DNA of 64,000 nt from Campylobacter vulpis (GTDB lineage Bacteria; Campylobacterota; Campylobacteria; Campylobacterales; Campylobacteraceae). Below, piece by piece: positions 49,928 to 60,141 of the stretch. Made by a program: the position numbers and the translations under genes. The notes below the pieces were generated by a model. It was given only the letters and a program-made list of their open reading frames with translations. It searched no databases and was not told the origin of the DNA. The stretch's first letter is position 1, and the number at the start of each line of letters is the position of its first letter. The stretch is taken from the NCBI RefSeq assembly GCF_014217995.1, contig NZ_CP041617.1:1240001-1304000 (forward strand), given 5' to 3'.

Positions 49928-50224
49928 TTAATTCTCCACTTCTTTTAAGCTTTTTAACTCTAAAGTGCCTGTTTTTCTATACCAAAGCACACATAAAGCC
50001 ACGCCCACAGCCACTTCTGCTGCAGCGATTGCCATTACAAAAAGGGCAAAAACTTGCCCGTTGAGATCATTATGGACTTTTGAGCCAGCAACAAGAGCCA
50101 AATTTGCAGCATTGAGTAAAATCTCACTTGAGATAAAAAGCATAATGAGATTTTGTCTTCTTAAAATACCTACAAGTCCTATAATAAACATTAATAAAGC
50201 TATAAAAAGATATTTTTCTATCAT
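49928..50224 (-). CDS. nuoK: NADH-quinone oxidoreductase subunit K
   Basis: 98 residues, three membrane helices, with the conserved Glu in SSEILLNAANLA and a second Glu in AAAEVAVGVALC. Overlaps nuoJ by 4 bases. Confidence 0.95.
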   Translation of the reverse strand: MIEKYLFIALLMFIIGLVGILRRQNLIMLFISSEILLNAANLALVAGSKVHNDLNGQVFALFVMAIAAAEVAVGVALCVLWYRKTGTLELKSLKEVEN

Positions 50225-50739
50225 TGCTTTTCCTTAATAAGTTCTTTATGCGTTAAAACAATCGCACAAACAAGAGCAATCAAAAGCAAAAGGGCTATAA
50301 ATTCAAAAGCTAATAAATATTTAGAAAAAATTGCAAAAGCAAGTTGCTTATTTAAATCAAATAAGGCTGTGTCAATAAATGGCAAATCCACATTTACAGA
50401 GCTCAATTTAAAACTCATAAAACTTGCAAAAAGCCCCACCAAACTAAGACTAATTAAAACAAAAAAACTTTTTTTAAATTTCAATCTTTCTTTAAAATTT
50501 TTCGAAGCGTCAAAAAATATCATTGCAAAGCTATAAATTCCAAGCACAGCCCCACTATAAACGATGATTTGTATCACGCCTAAAAACTCCGCGTCAAGCA
50601 TAAAATAAAAACTTGATAAAAATACCATTCCCCCCGCTAAAGCAGAAAGAGAGTGTAGCATATTTTTACTCAAAACAGCAACTAAAAAAAAGCCTAAAAT
50701 AAGCACAGAAAAAATTATAAAGGATAATTGTTCTATCAT
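50221..50739 (-). CDS. nuoJ: NADH-quinone oxidoreductase subunit J
   Basis: 172 residues, five membrane helices; EFLGVIQIIVYSGAVLGIYSF is the NuoJ signature helix with the pi-bulge region. Overlaps nuoI by one base. Confidence 0.94.
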   Translation of the reverse strand: MIEQLSFIIFSVLILGFFLVAVLSKNMLHSLSALAGGMVFLSSFYFMLDAEFLGVIQIIVYSGAVLGIYSFAMIFFDASKNFKERLKFKKSFFVLISLSLVGLFASFMSFKLSSVNVDLPFIDTALFDLNKQLAFAIFSKYLLAFEFIALLLLIALVCAIVLTHKELIKEKQ

Positions 50740-51389
50740 TACGCTTCTCCTTTAGGTAAAGTGCAGTTTGTATCATCACACAAATCCTGCTCTCTTTTTT
50801 GTAAAATTTCATAATACTGAGGCGTTTTTTTCACAAAATTATCTGCATCTTTTCTAAGACTGCCTGCACCCTCAAATTCGACTTGATTTTTAAGCTTATC
50901 AATGGGCGTTAAAAAGTCCTCTTTGTAGCCAAAATAAGATCTTTGCTCAGCGGCGTTTTCATATTCTATCCCATGCACAATGGCAAGTTCAGGACACACC
51001 TCAGCACAAAAACCACAATAAATGCAACGCCCCAAATTAATACTATAATTATTTGCCTTTTTGCGTCCATTGCTATCTATCGAAGTTTCCATTCTAATGC
51101 AATTACTAATGCAAATTTTTTCACAAAGCCCACAGCCTATACATCTTTCATTTTCACTTTCTATAAAACGCATTAACCTATGCACAGCGCGGTAGCGATT
51201 GTCTATTTTAACTTTTTCGAAAGGATATTTAATGGTTGCGGAATTACCCTTTTTAAGCATTTCACGCATCACAACCCACAAACCCACAAAAAGCTCTAAT
51301 TTCACACTGCGTTTTAAGGCTCTTGTTATTTTCTCCCAAGTGCTTTGAGGATTTTTCCTTTTTTCATCGACTAAATAATAATTTTTCAT
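50739..51389 (-). CDS. nuoI: NADH-quinone oxidoreductase subunit I (two 4Fe-4S)
   Basis: 216 residues from the second of two adjacent ATGs at 51389: AGGAG ends 5 bases before it but only 2 before the first, and a much longer frame from 51467 would lie inside nuoH. Two ferredoxin motifs, [15 protein letters not shown] and [13 protein letters not shown], hold clusters N6a and N6b. Part of the peripheral arm. The C-terminal tail (about 150-216) is longer than in many bacteria. Confidence 0.94.
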   Translation of the reverse strand: MKNYYLVDEKRKNPQSTWEKITRALKRSVKLELFVGLWVVMREMLKKGNSATIKYPFEKVKIDNRYRAVHRLMRFIESENERCIGCGLCEKICISNCIRMETSIDSNGRKKANNYSINLGRCIYCGFCAEVCPELAIVHGIEYENAAEQRSYFGYKEDFLTPIDKLKNQVEFEGAGSLRKDADNFVKKTPQYYEILQKREQDLCDDTNCTLPKGEA

Positions 51390-51397
51390 CATCACTC

Positions 51398-52399
51398 CTA
51401 AATTAACACAAACAAGGCGGTGATTAAGAGATTTAAAACCGCTAAAGGAATTAAAATCAAATAGCACATTCTCATCACTTGGTCAGGGCGAAGTTGCGGA
51501 AAAGCCGCCCTAGCCCAAAAATACCAAAAGAAAATGAAGCTTGATTTTAAAATCATCATAATCCAACCCGGGATAAAATAAAAATCATTAAATCCACCTA
51601 AAAATAAAAGCGTGATTAAAATCGCTCCTGCTATCATCGAAGTATATTCACCGATGAAAAACATACCCCAACGAAGTCCCGAATACTCCGTGCCATAGCC
51701 TGAAACAATGTCTGCTTCATTTTCGGTTAAACAAAGCGGAGTGCGATTTGTTTCTATAAAAAGGGCGATGACAAAAAGCACGAAAGCTAAAGGTTGCTTA
51801 AAAATCAGCCAGGATAAAAAGCCATCATTTTGATAATTATTAATCTCAATCAAAGAAAAAGAACCCACAAGCATCACCACAGCTATCAAAGCTAACGCTC
51901 CCACACTCTCATAAGAAATAATAGCCACCAAAGCCCTTGCACCGCCTATGATGGAGTATTTATTATGACTTGCAAGTCCGCCCAAAAAAATCGCATAAAA
52001 ACAAAGCCCTGAAGTGCCGATAACAAAAAGTAAGGCTACATTAATATCCGCAATAATAGGGCGTATCGTGTGTCCAAAAAGTGTAAATTCTGGAAGCATA
52101 GGAATAGCCGCCAAGGATACAAAGGCACAAATCGCAGCAATTAAAGGAGCGATAGCAAAGATGAGTTTTTGCGAATGTGATGGGATAATGTCCTCTTTTG
52201 TAAAAAGTTTTATCATATCTGCTACGAGTTGAATGAGTCCAAAAGGTCCCACCATATCAGGTCCAATTCTTCTTTGAAAATATGCTAAAACCTTTCTTTC
52301 AGCATAGGTCGCAAACCCTGCCAAAGTCGCAAAAACAGCCAAAACAAACAAACATTTAATGACACTTTCTAAGATGAAAAAACCTAGCTCACTCATCAC
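51398..52399 (-). CDS. nuoH: NADH-quinone oxidoreductase subunit H
   Basis: 333 residues, eight or nine helices. [40 protein letters not shown] and [10 protein letters not shown] line the quinone site. Overlaps nuoG by 11 bases. Confidence 0.96.
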   Translation of the reverse strand: MMSELGFFILESVIKCLFVLAVFATLAGFATYAERKVLAYFQRRIGPDMVGPFGLIQLVADMIKLFTKEDIIPSHSQKLIFAIAPLIAAICAFVSLAAIPMLPEFTLFGHTIRPIIADINVALLFVIGTSGLCFYAIFLGGLASHNKYSIIGGARALVAIISYESVGALALIAVVMLVGSFSLIEINNYQNDGFLSWLIFKQPLAFVLFVIALFIETNRTPLCLTENEADIVSGYGTEYSGLRWGMFFIGEYTSMIAGAILITLLFLGGFNDFYFIPGWIMMILKSSFIFFWYFWARAAFPQLRPDQVMRMCYLILIPLAVLNLLITALFVLI

Positions 52400-54848
52400 T
52401 TCCCCCTATTTTTTCTAAACTTGCTTTTGTAATTCTTTCTTTAAAAAAGCTTAAGGTATCTATCTTTTCATCAAAATAAGGCAAATAAGCCACTCCCACT
52501 AAATCCTTATCTACCCTCACGCTTAAATTTAAGCTTTCATTTTCTAAGTTAAGTCTAATCAAATCTCTATCCTTAACCCCAAATTTAGTCGCCAAATCTT
52601 CACTAAGTCCTAAAAAAATCGCCTCATTTAAGGCACTTGCACGATTTGAAAAACGACCAAATTGATAACTAGGATTTGCACTATAAAGTAAAAGAGAATT
52701 ATCCAAATCTAAAGCCTTAAATTCAGGCTCTTCATAGTTTAAATTTGATGTTTTTTTATACTGAGATAAATCAAGCAAATAGCCTCTTTGATTCTCCCCG
52801 CCATTGGTATAAAAATTTTCTAAATCATCAAAAGCAATAGGAGAAAAACCTCTATTAATAGGAAGTTTTTGCGTGTAATGAATCGTAAATTCCTCCTCAA
52901 AACCTAAAGCATTTGCCACATCGTTTAAAAAATAGCCCTCAAATTCTAAAGCGGCATTGGTTGGAACGATTCTTTTATCATAATTGACAAAGGTGCCTTC
53001 TTGTTGATTGAGACTTGAACTTGCCAAATCACAATACTCTTCATAAGAAAAGCTAAAATCTCCCCTTTCGTTATAACCCAAAATTTCGCCATTTTGAGCT
53101 TCTTTATCCAAATCGCAAAGCAAAGCTACACCTAAAGTATTCGTATGTGTAGGGTTTAAAAAGACCTTAAAAGGCGTTGTTTTTTGGATAAGAGCAAGGA
53201 GACGAGCAAGCTTTTTTGCCTTTTTATGGAAATAAAAATCACTTCCCACAACTAAAGTAAAATGCGACTTTTTAAGGAGCAAATCCTCCATTTTATCCTC
53301 ATCAAGCCCCAAATTTTTAGCAAATAAACTACGCTTTATAGGGATATTTTTCTTAATTTTTTTAGTGATATTTTTTTTCACTTCTTTTTCGATAATCTCA
53401 CCCGCCTCATTTGTTTCGCTTATTATCTCACTCACTTCTTCACTAATACTTTCTTCAATCTCTTTTTCTTCTTCCACAAAAAAAGAATTTAAGCGTTCTT
53501 TAAGCGTTTCATCTGTGCTAAATTTTTGAAGTAAATAATAAAGAATTTGCTCTTCCTCCCCACTTTTATGTATATAAGAAAGAAAGTTTTTAGAATATTT
53601 TTCCACGCCCTTATCTTTAAAAAGATGAAAATAAAGCCCCGAGCCTTTATTCATCACTAAGGCATTATTGATTTTATAACTTAGACTTGGCGCATCATAA
53701 CGCAAAAGCGTCCCGGCCACGACGATAAAATCACTCTTTGTAATATCCTCGCTACTTGCCGCGTAAAACTCACCAGCATTTTGATGAAATTCTTCTAAAA
53801 ATTCCTTAAATTTTAAGGCTTCATCATTGAGCAAACGAAGGTCAAATTTTTTCTTTAAATTTTGTAAAATTAAAGCCTCTTCATTGGTAATAAAGCTATT
53901 AAATTTAATATTTTTAATCACGCCATTTTGAATCTTTTCACATAAAAGCTTGAAAGCTTTTTCATCTTTTTGTGCCTCATTTTGCGTATCATATCCATAT
54001 CTTGCAGCCTTATTTAAACTCGCAAAGGAAAAGTCATTACTCACCCTATAAATTTTAGGCTTTTGCACAGCTATACCACTTTGCTTAATGTCATAATAAA
54101 GCAATTCGCAATCACTTGAGTGTGGATTAGAAGCGGGGATTCGTTTAAGCTCCCAAATATTTGAAGTGTATTGAAATTTCGCCCCTATTAAAGCTCCTGT
54201 GGGACAAACGCTCGTGCATTCTCCACAGCTTGAACACTCAAGCTTATCTCCAGTCGCTGGAGCAATGAGGCTTTTTTGAAATTTCGTCCAAATCGCATAA
54301 GCGTCCTTTCCCATACTCTCCTTAAAGGTCGCATCCACAGCCGCTCCACCCCTTGGGGTTGTTTTTAAGGCACTTTCGCCGATTTTATCCTTACACACGG
54401 TCACACAACGCTCACACACTATGCAAAGTGCGGGGTCATAATTGATAAAACCCCATTCTTTATGAGGCTTATGTGTATCTTGAATCCAATGCTTTTGGGT
54501 ATTAACTCTTGCTTTGTGGGTAAAATTTTGCAATTCACACTCACCCGATTTATCGCAAACTCCACATTGTAAAGGATGGTTAATGCAATATGCTTGCATT
54601 ATCTCATTTCTCTCTTCCCATAAAGAGCTTAAATCACTCTCCACAACCATACCATCTTTAGCCTTAGTATTACAAGAATAGACCTTTTTACCATCAGCTT
54701 CCACCATACACATACGACAAGCCAAAGTCGCACTACAACCTGAAAGATAACAAATAGCAGGGATAAAAATGTCATTTTTTCTTGCGATATTTAAAATTGT
54801 TTCACCCTCGTTAAATTCGCATTCTACTCCGTTGATTTTCACCCTCAT
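52389..54848 (-). CDS. nuoG: NADH-quinone oxidoreductase subunit G
   Basis: 819 residues. N-terminal 2Fe-2S ferredoxin (CRMCMVE, Cys about 34-50), HxxxC-type cluster (HPLQCGVCDKSGEC), two 4Fe-4S clusters (CIVCERCVTVC; CSSCGECTSVCPTG), then a degenerate molybdopterin-type domain. A Glu/Lys-rich insertion (about 455-500) is unusual. Peripheral arm of complex I; electron entry is expected here in the absence of NuoE and NuoF. Confidence 0.94.
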   Translation of the reverse strand: MRVKINGVECEFNEGETILNIARKNDIFIPAICYLSGCSATLACRMCMVEADGKKVYSCNTKAKDGMVVESDLSSLWEERNEIMQAYCINHPLQCGVCDKSGECELQNFTHKARVNTQKHWIQDTHKPHKEWGFINYDPALCIVCERCVTVCKDKIGESALKTTPRGGAAVDATFKESMGKDAYAIWTKFQKSLIAPATGDKLECSSCGECTSVCPTGALIGAKFQYTSNIWELKRIPASNPHSSDCELLYYDIKQSGIAVQKPKIYRVSNDFSFASLNKAARYGYDTQNEAQKDEKAFKLLCEKIQNGVIKNIKFNSFITNEEALILQNLKKKFDLRLLNDEALKFKEFLEEFHQNAGEFYAASSEDITKSDFIVVAGTLLRYDAPSLSYKINNALVMNKGSGLYFHLFKDKGVEKYSKNFLSYIHKSGEEEQILYYLLQKFSTDETLKERLNSFFVEEEKEIEESISEEVSEIISETNEAGEIIEKEVKKNITKKIKKNIPIKRSLFAKNLGLDEDKMEDLLLKKSHFTLVVGSDFYFHKKAKKLARLLALIQKTTPFKVFLNPTHTNTLGVALLCDLDKEAQNGEILGYNERGDFSFSYEEYCDLASSSLNQQEGTFVNYDKRIVPTNAALEFEGYFLNDVANALGFEEEFTIHYTQKLPINRGFSPIAFDDLENFYTNGGENQRGYLLDLSQYKKTSNLNYEEPEFKALDLDNSLLLYSANPSYQFGRFSNRASALNEAIFLGLSEDLATKFGVKDRDLIRLNLENESLNLSVRVDKDLVGVAYLPYFDEKIDTLSFFKERITKASLEKIGGSDE

Positions 54849-55525
54849 TATAATTCCTTTAGCCTTATTTTTACAAAATTTTCTTTCGCATTTTCATAAT
54901 TTAAAAAAGCTATTGTTCCTTGCAAATTTTCATCTAAAATAATCTTAGTTTCTATTTTTAAATCCTCACCACAAAGCTCGACTAAAGCTTCATTTTGACA
55001 CTTAGCAAGGGATAAAAATTGCCTTGAAGCGTGGAGCATTTTATCCTTTAAAGGTGCATTAAAAAGCACTAAACCATCATAATTATCAAGCTCTTTTAAA
55101 TCACTTAAAACAGCTTTGCTAAAGTCGCATTTTACGCCCAAACTATCCAAAAGCTCTAAATAAAATTCCTTACTTAAAAAATTTAAAAAATATTGAATAT
55201 TCCCATAATCTTTATGTTTTTTCAAGCCCTCATCAAAAATCAAAGTATCATAATTTTTAAGATTCTCAAGCACCTCTAAAGCCTCATCTTCCCCAAAACA
55301 AGACTCCGCACTCAAATAACCCTCGTCTAATTTTTCAAATGCTAAAGGCTTGTAAAGCTTACAAAGAAGAGCTAAAACAAAACTCGCACTTGCAATTTCA
55401 CATTTATAAAACTTCGTCTTTAAAGCCCTATCTTCAAGGCAGGATATATTAATACCCTCCTTTAAATTCTCACATAAAAGTGGATTTTTTAAAGAAAGCA
55501 TATCGACAAAACAAAGAGCTTTCAT
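54848..55525 (-). CDS. NuoF-position protein (Cj1574c-like), not a NADH-binding subunit
   Basis: 225 residues with no FMN/NADH-binding motif, no 4Fe-4S Cys set and no membrane helix. It occupies the place of nuoF in the operon. In C. jejuni the corresponding Cj1574c is needed for electron delivery from flavodoxin rather than NADH (established for that species, recalled). The same role is inferred here. Overlaps its neighbours by 1 and 4 bases. Confidence 0.8.
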   Translation of the reverse strand: MKALCFVDMLSLKNPLLCENLKEGINISCLEDRALKTKFYKCEIASASFVLALLCKLYKPLAFEKLDEGYLSAESCFGEDEALEVLENLKNYDTLIFDEGLKKHKDYGNIQYFLNFLSKEFYLELLDSLGVKCDFSKAVLSDLKELDNYDGLVLFNAPLKDKMLHASRQFLSLAKCQNEALVELCGEDLKIETKIILDENLQGTIAFLNYENAKENFVKIRLKEL

Positions 55526-55749
55526 TGCTTAACCTTTTTAATCACTATGCTCCAATCTACCTCATTAAATTTCAAAGAATTCAAAAGCTCACAATCTTGC
55601 TCTCTCACAAAGGAAAAGCTCCTCTCAACCGCACTAAAATCGCCTATCTCAAACATCACAATAAGAACTTCATTTTCTTTAGCCTCGTAAATGACACGGG
55701 CTAAATCTGCAAAAAAATCCTTGCTATTTCTCAAATCCACGCGTCTCAT
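55522..55749 (-). CDS. NuoE-position protein (Cj1575c-like)
   Basis: 75 residues, much shorter than NuoE (about 160), and without its 2Fe-2S cysteines (only one Cys). It occupies the nuoE position between nuoD and the NuoF-position gene, overlapping both by 4 bases. Probably an accessory subunit of the non-NADH input module. No domain recognised. Confidence 0.78.
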   Translation of the reverse strand: MRRVDLRNSKDFFADLARVIYEAKENEVLIVMFEIGDFSAVERSFSFVREQDCELLNSLKFNEVDWSIVIKKVKQ

Positions 55750-56972
55750 CTATCTATCTCGCCCAAAACAATATTTACATTACCCATAATCGCCACAACA
55801 TCAGCCAAATAACTCCCCACAAGCATTTCTTCAAAAAAGGCACAATGCCAAAAGCTCGGCGTTCTCGCCTTTAAACGATAAGGTCTGCTTGTGCCATCAC
55901 TATGGATAAAAAAGCCAAGCTCACCCTTAGGACTTTCAGTTGGCACATAAACCTCGCCCTTAGGAGGCTTAAGCCCCTGCGTAATCAAAACAAAATGCTG
56001 CATTAAAGAATAATTTTGCGTCATAATCTGTTCTTTTGAAGCACTCACATATTCAGGGTGGTTTGCCAAAATTTCAGGCGGCGTGTCCTTATAAAGCTTG
56101 GCACACTGCATTAGAATTTTAATGCTTTCTCTAAATTCTTGCATATAAACCTTATATCTTGCATAAGAATCGCCTTGCGTAGCGTAAGGCACACCAAAAT
56201 CCACTTCATCATAAAGCAAATAAGGCTCTTCCTTGCGTATGTCATAACGCACCCCACTCCCACGAAGCATCACGCCAGAACAGCCCCAATTCATCGCCTG
56301 TTCTTTACTCACAACGCCTATATTTTCAGTTCTCAAACGCCAAATTCTATTATCGTCTAAAAGAGCTTCATAATCCTTCACATCGTTTGGAAATTTCGCA
56401 CAAAAAGCCAAAAGTTCCTCCAAAAAACCCTCCGGTAAATCAAGCATCACCCCACCAATACGCATTGAAGAGTGAGTCAGTCTCGCTCCACAATATCTTT
56501 CTATCAAATCAAGCACATACTCACGCTCTCTAAAACAATATAAAAACACACTCATCGCCCCAATATCTAGTGCGTGCGTAGCAAGCCAAAGCAAATGCGA
56601 AGCAATGCGGTTAAGCTCTAAAAGTATCATTCTAATCACAGCCGCACGGCGTGGAATTTCAAGCCCACAAAGCTTTTCAACCGCCGCACAATAAGCATAA
56701 TTATTTGCCGAAGCAGCAATATAGTCCATTCTATCAGTTGTGGGGATAAATTCTTGATAAATCATATTTTCCGCCATTTTTTCCATACCGCGGTGCATAT
56801 AACCTATGCAAGGACGCGCTTTAATAACTTGCTCTCCATCAAGCTCTAAAATCAAGCGTAAATTTCCGTGTGCGGAGGGGTGCTGAGGACCAAGATTGAT
56901 AATCATCTTAGCATCTTCTCTTTCAAAAGCGATATTTTCGTAATAGGGTTTTAATTTACTAGGAATTTGCAT
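55746..56972 (-). CDS. nuoD: NADH-quinone oxidoreductase subunit D
   Basis: 408 residues. [45 protein letters not shown] and [10 protein letters not shown] are family signatures around the quinone cavity; ends VLGEIDR. Related to NiFe-hydrogenase large subunits but without Ni ligands. One base from nuoC. Confidence 0.97.
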   Translation of the reverse strand: MQIPSKLKPYYENIAFEREDAKMIINLGPQHPSAHGNLRLILELDGEQVIKARPCIGYMHRGMEKMAENMIYQEFIPTTDRMDYIAASANNYAYCAAVEKLCGLEIPRRAAVIRMILLELNRIASHLLWLATHALDIGAMSVFLYCFREREYVLDLIERYCGARLTHSSMRIGGVMLDLPEGFLEELLAFCAKFPNDVKDYEALLDDNRIWRLRTENIGVVSKEQAMNWGCSGVMLRGSGVRYDIRKEEPYLLYDEVDFGVPYATQGDSYARYKVYMQEFRESIKILMQCAKLYKDTPPEILANHPEYVSASKEQIMTQNYSLMQHFVLITQGLKPPKGEVYVPTESPKGELGFFIHSDGTSRPYRLKARTPSFWHCAFFEEMLVGSYLADVVAIMGNVNIVLGEIDR

Positions 56973-57764
56973 TTAACGCCTTTTATCTAAAATTTTGGCT
57001 TGATTGCGTTTAACTTTTTTGACGAAAGCTACGCCACTTTCTTCTTGATATTCTTGTTTGAAAGATTTTTCGCTTTGCAAAGCACCTTTTTGCGTTTCGT
57101 GATAAAGCCTTGAAAAATTAAGCGTGTCTTTATCATCGGCAAAGCCTGGGTCTCTTTGCTCTTCGCCCACAACTTCGCGGTATTCTTTACCAAAAATTTT
57201 ATCAATCTCATACCATTTTGCAAATTCATCACCTTGTAAAGGATAACTCTTTAAAAAAGGATGTCCAAACCAATCATCAGGCATTAAAAGTCGCTTTAAA
57301 TTTGGGTGTCCTACAATAAAAATGCCAAACATATCATAAATTTCTCTCTCACTCCAATTAGCTCCCTTAAACACACTTACGACACTTTGCACCTTTTCTT
57401 TAACGCCGACAAAGGTTTTTACACGCACTCTTAATTTCTGCTTTAAATTTAAAAGTTGATAAAAAAGTTCAAAACCCTTTTTTGTAGCAACAAAATCAAT
57501 GGCACTCGCCTCCGTAAAGACTTCAAAACCTAAACCTTTAAGCAAGGTCAAAGCCTTAAGATTATCCTCCTTTTGAATTTCTATCACCCAAAAATCAAGC
57601 TCCACAAAAGAAGCTTTAAGCTCAAGCTCTTGCTTTAACAAAAGCTCAAATTCCTCAAAAACACTTTTTTCAACAGGCAATTTTTGAGTGTGTGGAGCGT
57701 GGTAAAATCTATCTTCATAATAATTTTTTAATTGAGCGTTTTTCTTATCACTATATTTTCTCAT
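56973..57764 (-). CDS. nuoC: NADH-quinone oxidoreductase subunit C
   Basis: 263 residues from ATG 57764 (TGATG overlap with the nuoB stop; an in-frame GTG one codon upstream is less likely). WSEREIYDMFGI, GHPNLKRLLMPDDWFGHPFLKSYP-type residues mark the 30-kDa subunit. The N-terminal 70 residues are an extension, and the tail is Lys-rich. Confidence 0.93.
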   Translation of the reverse strand: MRKYSDKKNAQLKNYYEDRFYHAPHTQKLPVEKSVFEEFELLLKQELELKASFVELDFWVIEIQKEDNLKALTLLKGLGFEVFTEASAIDFVATKKGFELFYQLLNLKQKLRVRVKTFVGVKEKVQSVVSVFKGANWSEREIYDMFGIFIVGHPNLKRLLMPDDWFGHPFLKSYPLQGDEFAKWYEIDKIFGKEYREVVGEEQRDPGFADDKDTLNFSRLYHETQKGALQSEKSFKQEYQEESGVAFVKKVKRNQAKILDKRR

Positions 57765-58267
57765 CACACAAGCCTTTTAGGAGGGATTTTACGCGAGGCT
57801 TTTTCTTTGCGAATTTTTTTCTGCAAAATCATAAGGGCAAATTGAAAGCTCTCAGGTCGCGGTGCACAGCCTGGCACATAAATATCCACAGGGATAATCC
57901 TATCCACACCTTGCACGGTGGAGTAAGTATTAAACATACCGCCTGTATTTGCACAACTTCCCATAGAAATAACCCATTTAGGATCAGGCATCATATCATA
58001 AAGACGACGCGTAAATTCTGCGTGTTTTTTACAAAGTGTGCCAGCAATTATCATCACCTCACTATGGCGAGGAGATGCCCTAAAAATCGTCCCAAAGCGA
58101 TCAAAATCATATCTTGAACCCCCCGCTGCCATCATCTCAATCGCACAGCAAGCCAAACCATACGATAAAGCCCATAAAGAATTACTTCTGCCCCATTGCA
58201 CAAGTTTATCCACGCTTGTCAAAACCACAGGCAAACCACTTGCATAATTTACTTGATGCTCTGCCAT
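57764..58267 (-). CDS. nuoB: NADH-quinone oxidoreductase subunit B
   Basis: 167 residues. Cluster N2 ligands: adjacent Cys in [11 protein letters not shown], a third in GSCANTGG and a fourth in PGCAPRPE. Transfers electrons to quinone. Overlaps nuoA by 19 bases and nuoC by one. Confidence 0.96.
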   Translation of the reverse strand: MAEHQVNYASGLPVVLTSVDKLVQWGRSNSLWALSYGLACCAIEMMAAGGSRYDFDRFGTIFRASPRHSEVMIIAGTLCKKHAEFTRRLYDMMPDPKWVISMGSCANTGGMFNTYSTVQGVDRIIPVDIYVPGCAPRPESFQFALMILQKKIRKEKASRKIPPKRLV

Positions 58268-58638
58268 CTAAAGCCTCCTTTTTTATAGGCATATAAAAAT
58301 CCTACCGCCAAAAGTGCGAGAAAAATCACAATCTCCAAAAGTCCAAACCAACCTAAATCCTTAAAAATCAAAGCCCAAGGAAACAAAAAGACAACCTCAA
58401 TATCAAGCAAGATGAAGATTAATGCAAAAATAAAAAATTGAGAATTGATTTTATTAGCTTGTTTGACAGGGATAGGACCACACTCATAAATTCCAAGTCC
58501 AAGCCTTTTGCGATTTTTGGCAGCGAAATTGTTGCCAATTTTAGAAGCTAAAAAAACCAAGCCAAAAAATATCATACTAGCTAAAACAAGCATTATAAAA
58601 ATACCTAAATAAGGGTGCTCCACACTCATAGGGGTCAT
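58249..58638 (-). CDS. nuoA: NADH-quinone oxidoreductase subunit A
   Basis: 129 residues, three membrane helices; [19 protein letters not shown] is the family loop with its Cys. First gene of the nuo operon. The 113-base gap upstream, after the transporter operon, should hold the nuo promoter; AGGAAAATG precedes the start. No single -10 stands out in it. Confidence 0.95.
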   Translation of the reverse strand: MTPMSVEHPYLGIFIMLVLASMIFFGLVFLASKIGNNFAAKNRKRLGLGIYECGPIPVKQANKINSQFFIFALIFILLDIEVVFLFPWALIFKDLGWFGLLEIVIFLALLAVGFLYAYKKGGFRWQSIK

Positions 58639-58751
58639 TCATTTTCCTTAAACTTAAAAGTTGTTTATGAAAATTCTACATAATTTTTCTATAATCAAAA
58701 CTTATATAAGATAAAAAAACTGCGAATTTTCTATTTTAACTTAAATTAAAA

Positions 58752-59408
58752 TTAAAGAAGATATTTTTTGTAGTCAAATTTCTTAAAAAATTCTTCTTGA
58801 TGTGTGATGAAAATATAAGAGATAGCGTTTTTCTCTTGATATTCTTTTAAAAATTCGATAATTTTAACGCTATTTAAGATATCTAAAGCACTTGTTAGCT
58901 CATCTAAAATGAGAATTTTAGGAGAACAAAGCAAAGCCCTTAAAAGCCCTATTCTACTAGCCTCTCCGCCACTTAATTGTGTCGATTTAAGTTTAAAAAT
59001 TTCCTCCCTTAAACTTAAATTTTTCAAAAGTTCTTGTAAAAATTCTTCATCTTTTTTTAAAGAAAAATTCTCCCACACATCATCAACAAGACTTTTGATT
59101 TTTCTATAAGGATTAAGGGCTAATTTTTGGTCTTGAAAGACATATTGCACGGCTTTTTTAAAATGCAAATTTTTGCCCAAATGCACACTTTTTCCCTCAT
59201 ATAAAACCTCTCCAAAGCTTGGTTTTTCCAATCCACAAAGCACCCTAGCTAGAGTGCTTTTTCCCACTCCACTCTCACCGCACAATAATAAATTTTCTCC
59301 CAATTTTAAAGAAAAATTAACATTTTTAAAAAGCTCTTTTTGCTCTTTTTTAAGATACCAATGGCGTTTTAAAAGATAATTTTTAGCTAAATGACGCACT
59401 TCAAGCAT
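58752..59408 (-). CDS. nikV: ABC transporter ATPase, NikV-like
   Basis: 218 residues from ATG 59408, which overlaps the end of the previous gene by 8 bases. Walker A LLCGESGVGKST, signature QLSGGEASRIGLLRALL and Walker B ILILDEL. Short form of an oligopeptide/nickel-type ATPase with no C-terminal extension. Last gene of the five-gene transporter, equivalent in order to Cj1580c. Confidence 0.85.
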   Translation of the reverse strand: MLEVRHLAKNYLLKRHWYLKKEQKELFKNVNFSLKLGENLLLCGESGVGKSTLARVLCGLEKPSFGEVLYEGKSVHLGKNLHFKKAVQYVFQDQKLALNPYRKIKSLVDDVWENFSLKKDEEFLQELLKNLSLREEIFKLKSTQLSGGEASRIGLLRALLCSPKILILDELTSALDILNSVKIIEFLKEYQEKNAISYIFITHQEEFFKKFDYKKYLL

Positions 59409-60141
59409 AAATTTCCCTATAAGCTTTAAGCCACGCATTTTGCGAATTTAAAAATTCTTGTGCCTTAAACTGCTTTGCTTTACCTTTTTCAAAAAATAGC
59501 ACCTCATCACATAAAGAAAGCAATCTGAAGTCGTGTGTGATAAGAATAAGGCTTAAATTTTTTTTCAATTCTTTTAAAAGCACTATCATCTTTTCTTCAT
59601 TTTGCTTATCTAATGAAGTGGTAATCTCATCGCAAATTAAGTATTTTGGAGAGCTTGAAAGAGCTAGGGCTAATTGTATGCGTCTTGCCATACCTGTGCT
59701 TAGTTGATACGCAAAAGAGTGCCACAAAAGCTCTAAGTCTTTTAAACCGAGCGTTTGCATACATTCAAAAGCTTTATTTTTACGCTCTTTTGCGTTTAAA
59801 TTTGTATGCGTTTTTAAAACGATATGAAAAATATCGCCCAAATTTAGATAAGGATAAAAACTATTTTGTGCGTCCTGAAAAATTAAGGCAACTTCACTTC
59901 TAAACTCTTGCAAGGCTTTATTTTTAAGTTTAGTAGGGTTTTTTTCATTAATCAAAAATTCCTCAGCATTTAGATGATAATTTTGAGAAAATAAAGCTAT
60001 CAAAGCCCTAGCAAATAGGCTTTTTCCACTTCCACTTTCCCCTATAATCGCCAAATGCTTTCCTCCTTGCAAATTCAAAGAGATATCCTTTAAAAGCTTT
60101 GTATTTTCGTAGCTTAAATTCAAATTCCTCAAAACAATCAT
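59401..60141 (-). CDS. nikW: ABC transporter ATPase, NikW-like
   Basis: 246 residues from ATG 60141 (MIVLRNLNLSYENTK); the longer frame from 60240 would lie inside the permease gene. Walker A IIGESGSGKSL and Walker B KYLICDEIT. The ABC signature here is LSTGMARRIQLALAL, with Thr replacing the usual second Gly. Partner of the neighbouring ATPase. Confidence 0.85.
   Translation of the reverse strand: MIVLRNLNLSYENTKLLKDISLNLQGGKHLAIIGESGSGKSLFARALIALFSQNYHLNAEEFLINEKNPTKLKNKALQEFRSEVALIFQDAQNSFYPYLNLGDIFHIVLKTHTNLNAKERKNKAFECMQTLGLKDLELLWHSFAYQLSTGMARRIQLALALSSSPKYLICDEITTSLDKQNEEKMIVLLKELKKNLSLILITHDFRLLSLCDEVLFFEKGKAKQFKAQEFLNSQNAWLKAYREIYA

Noticed and set aside
57692-58117. 141-codon plus-strand frame antisense to nuoB/nuoC
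   Set aside because: Overlaps two conserved genes; His/Ile/Thr-rich shadow composition.
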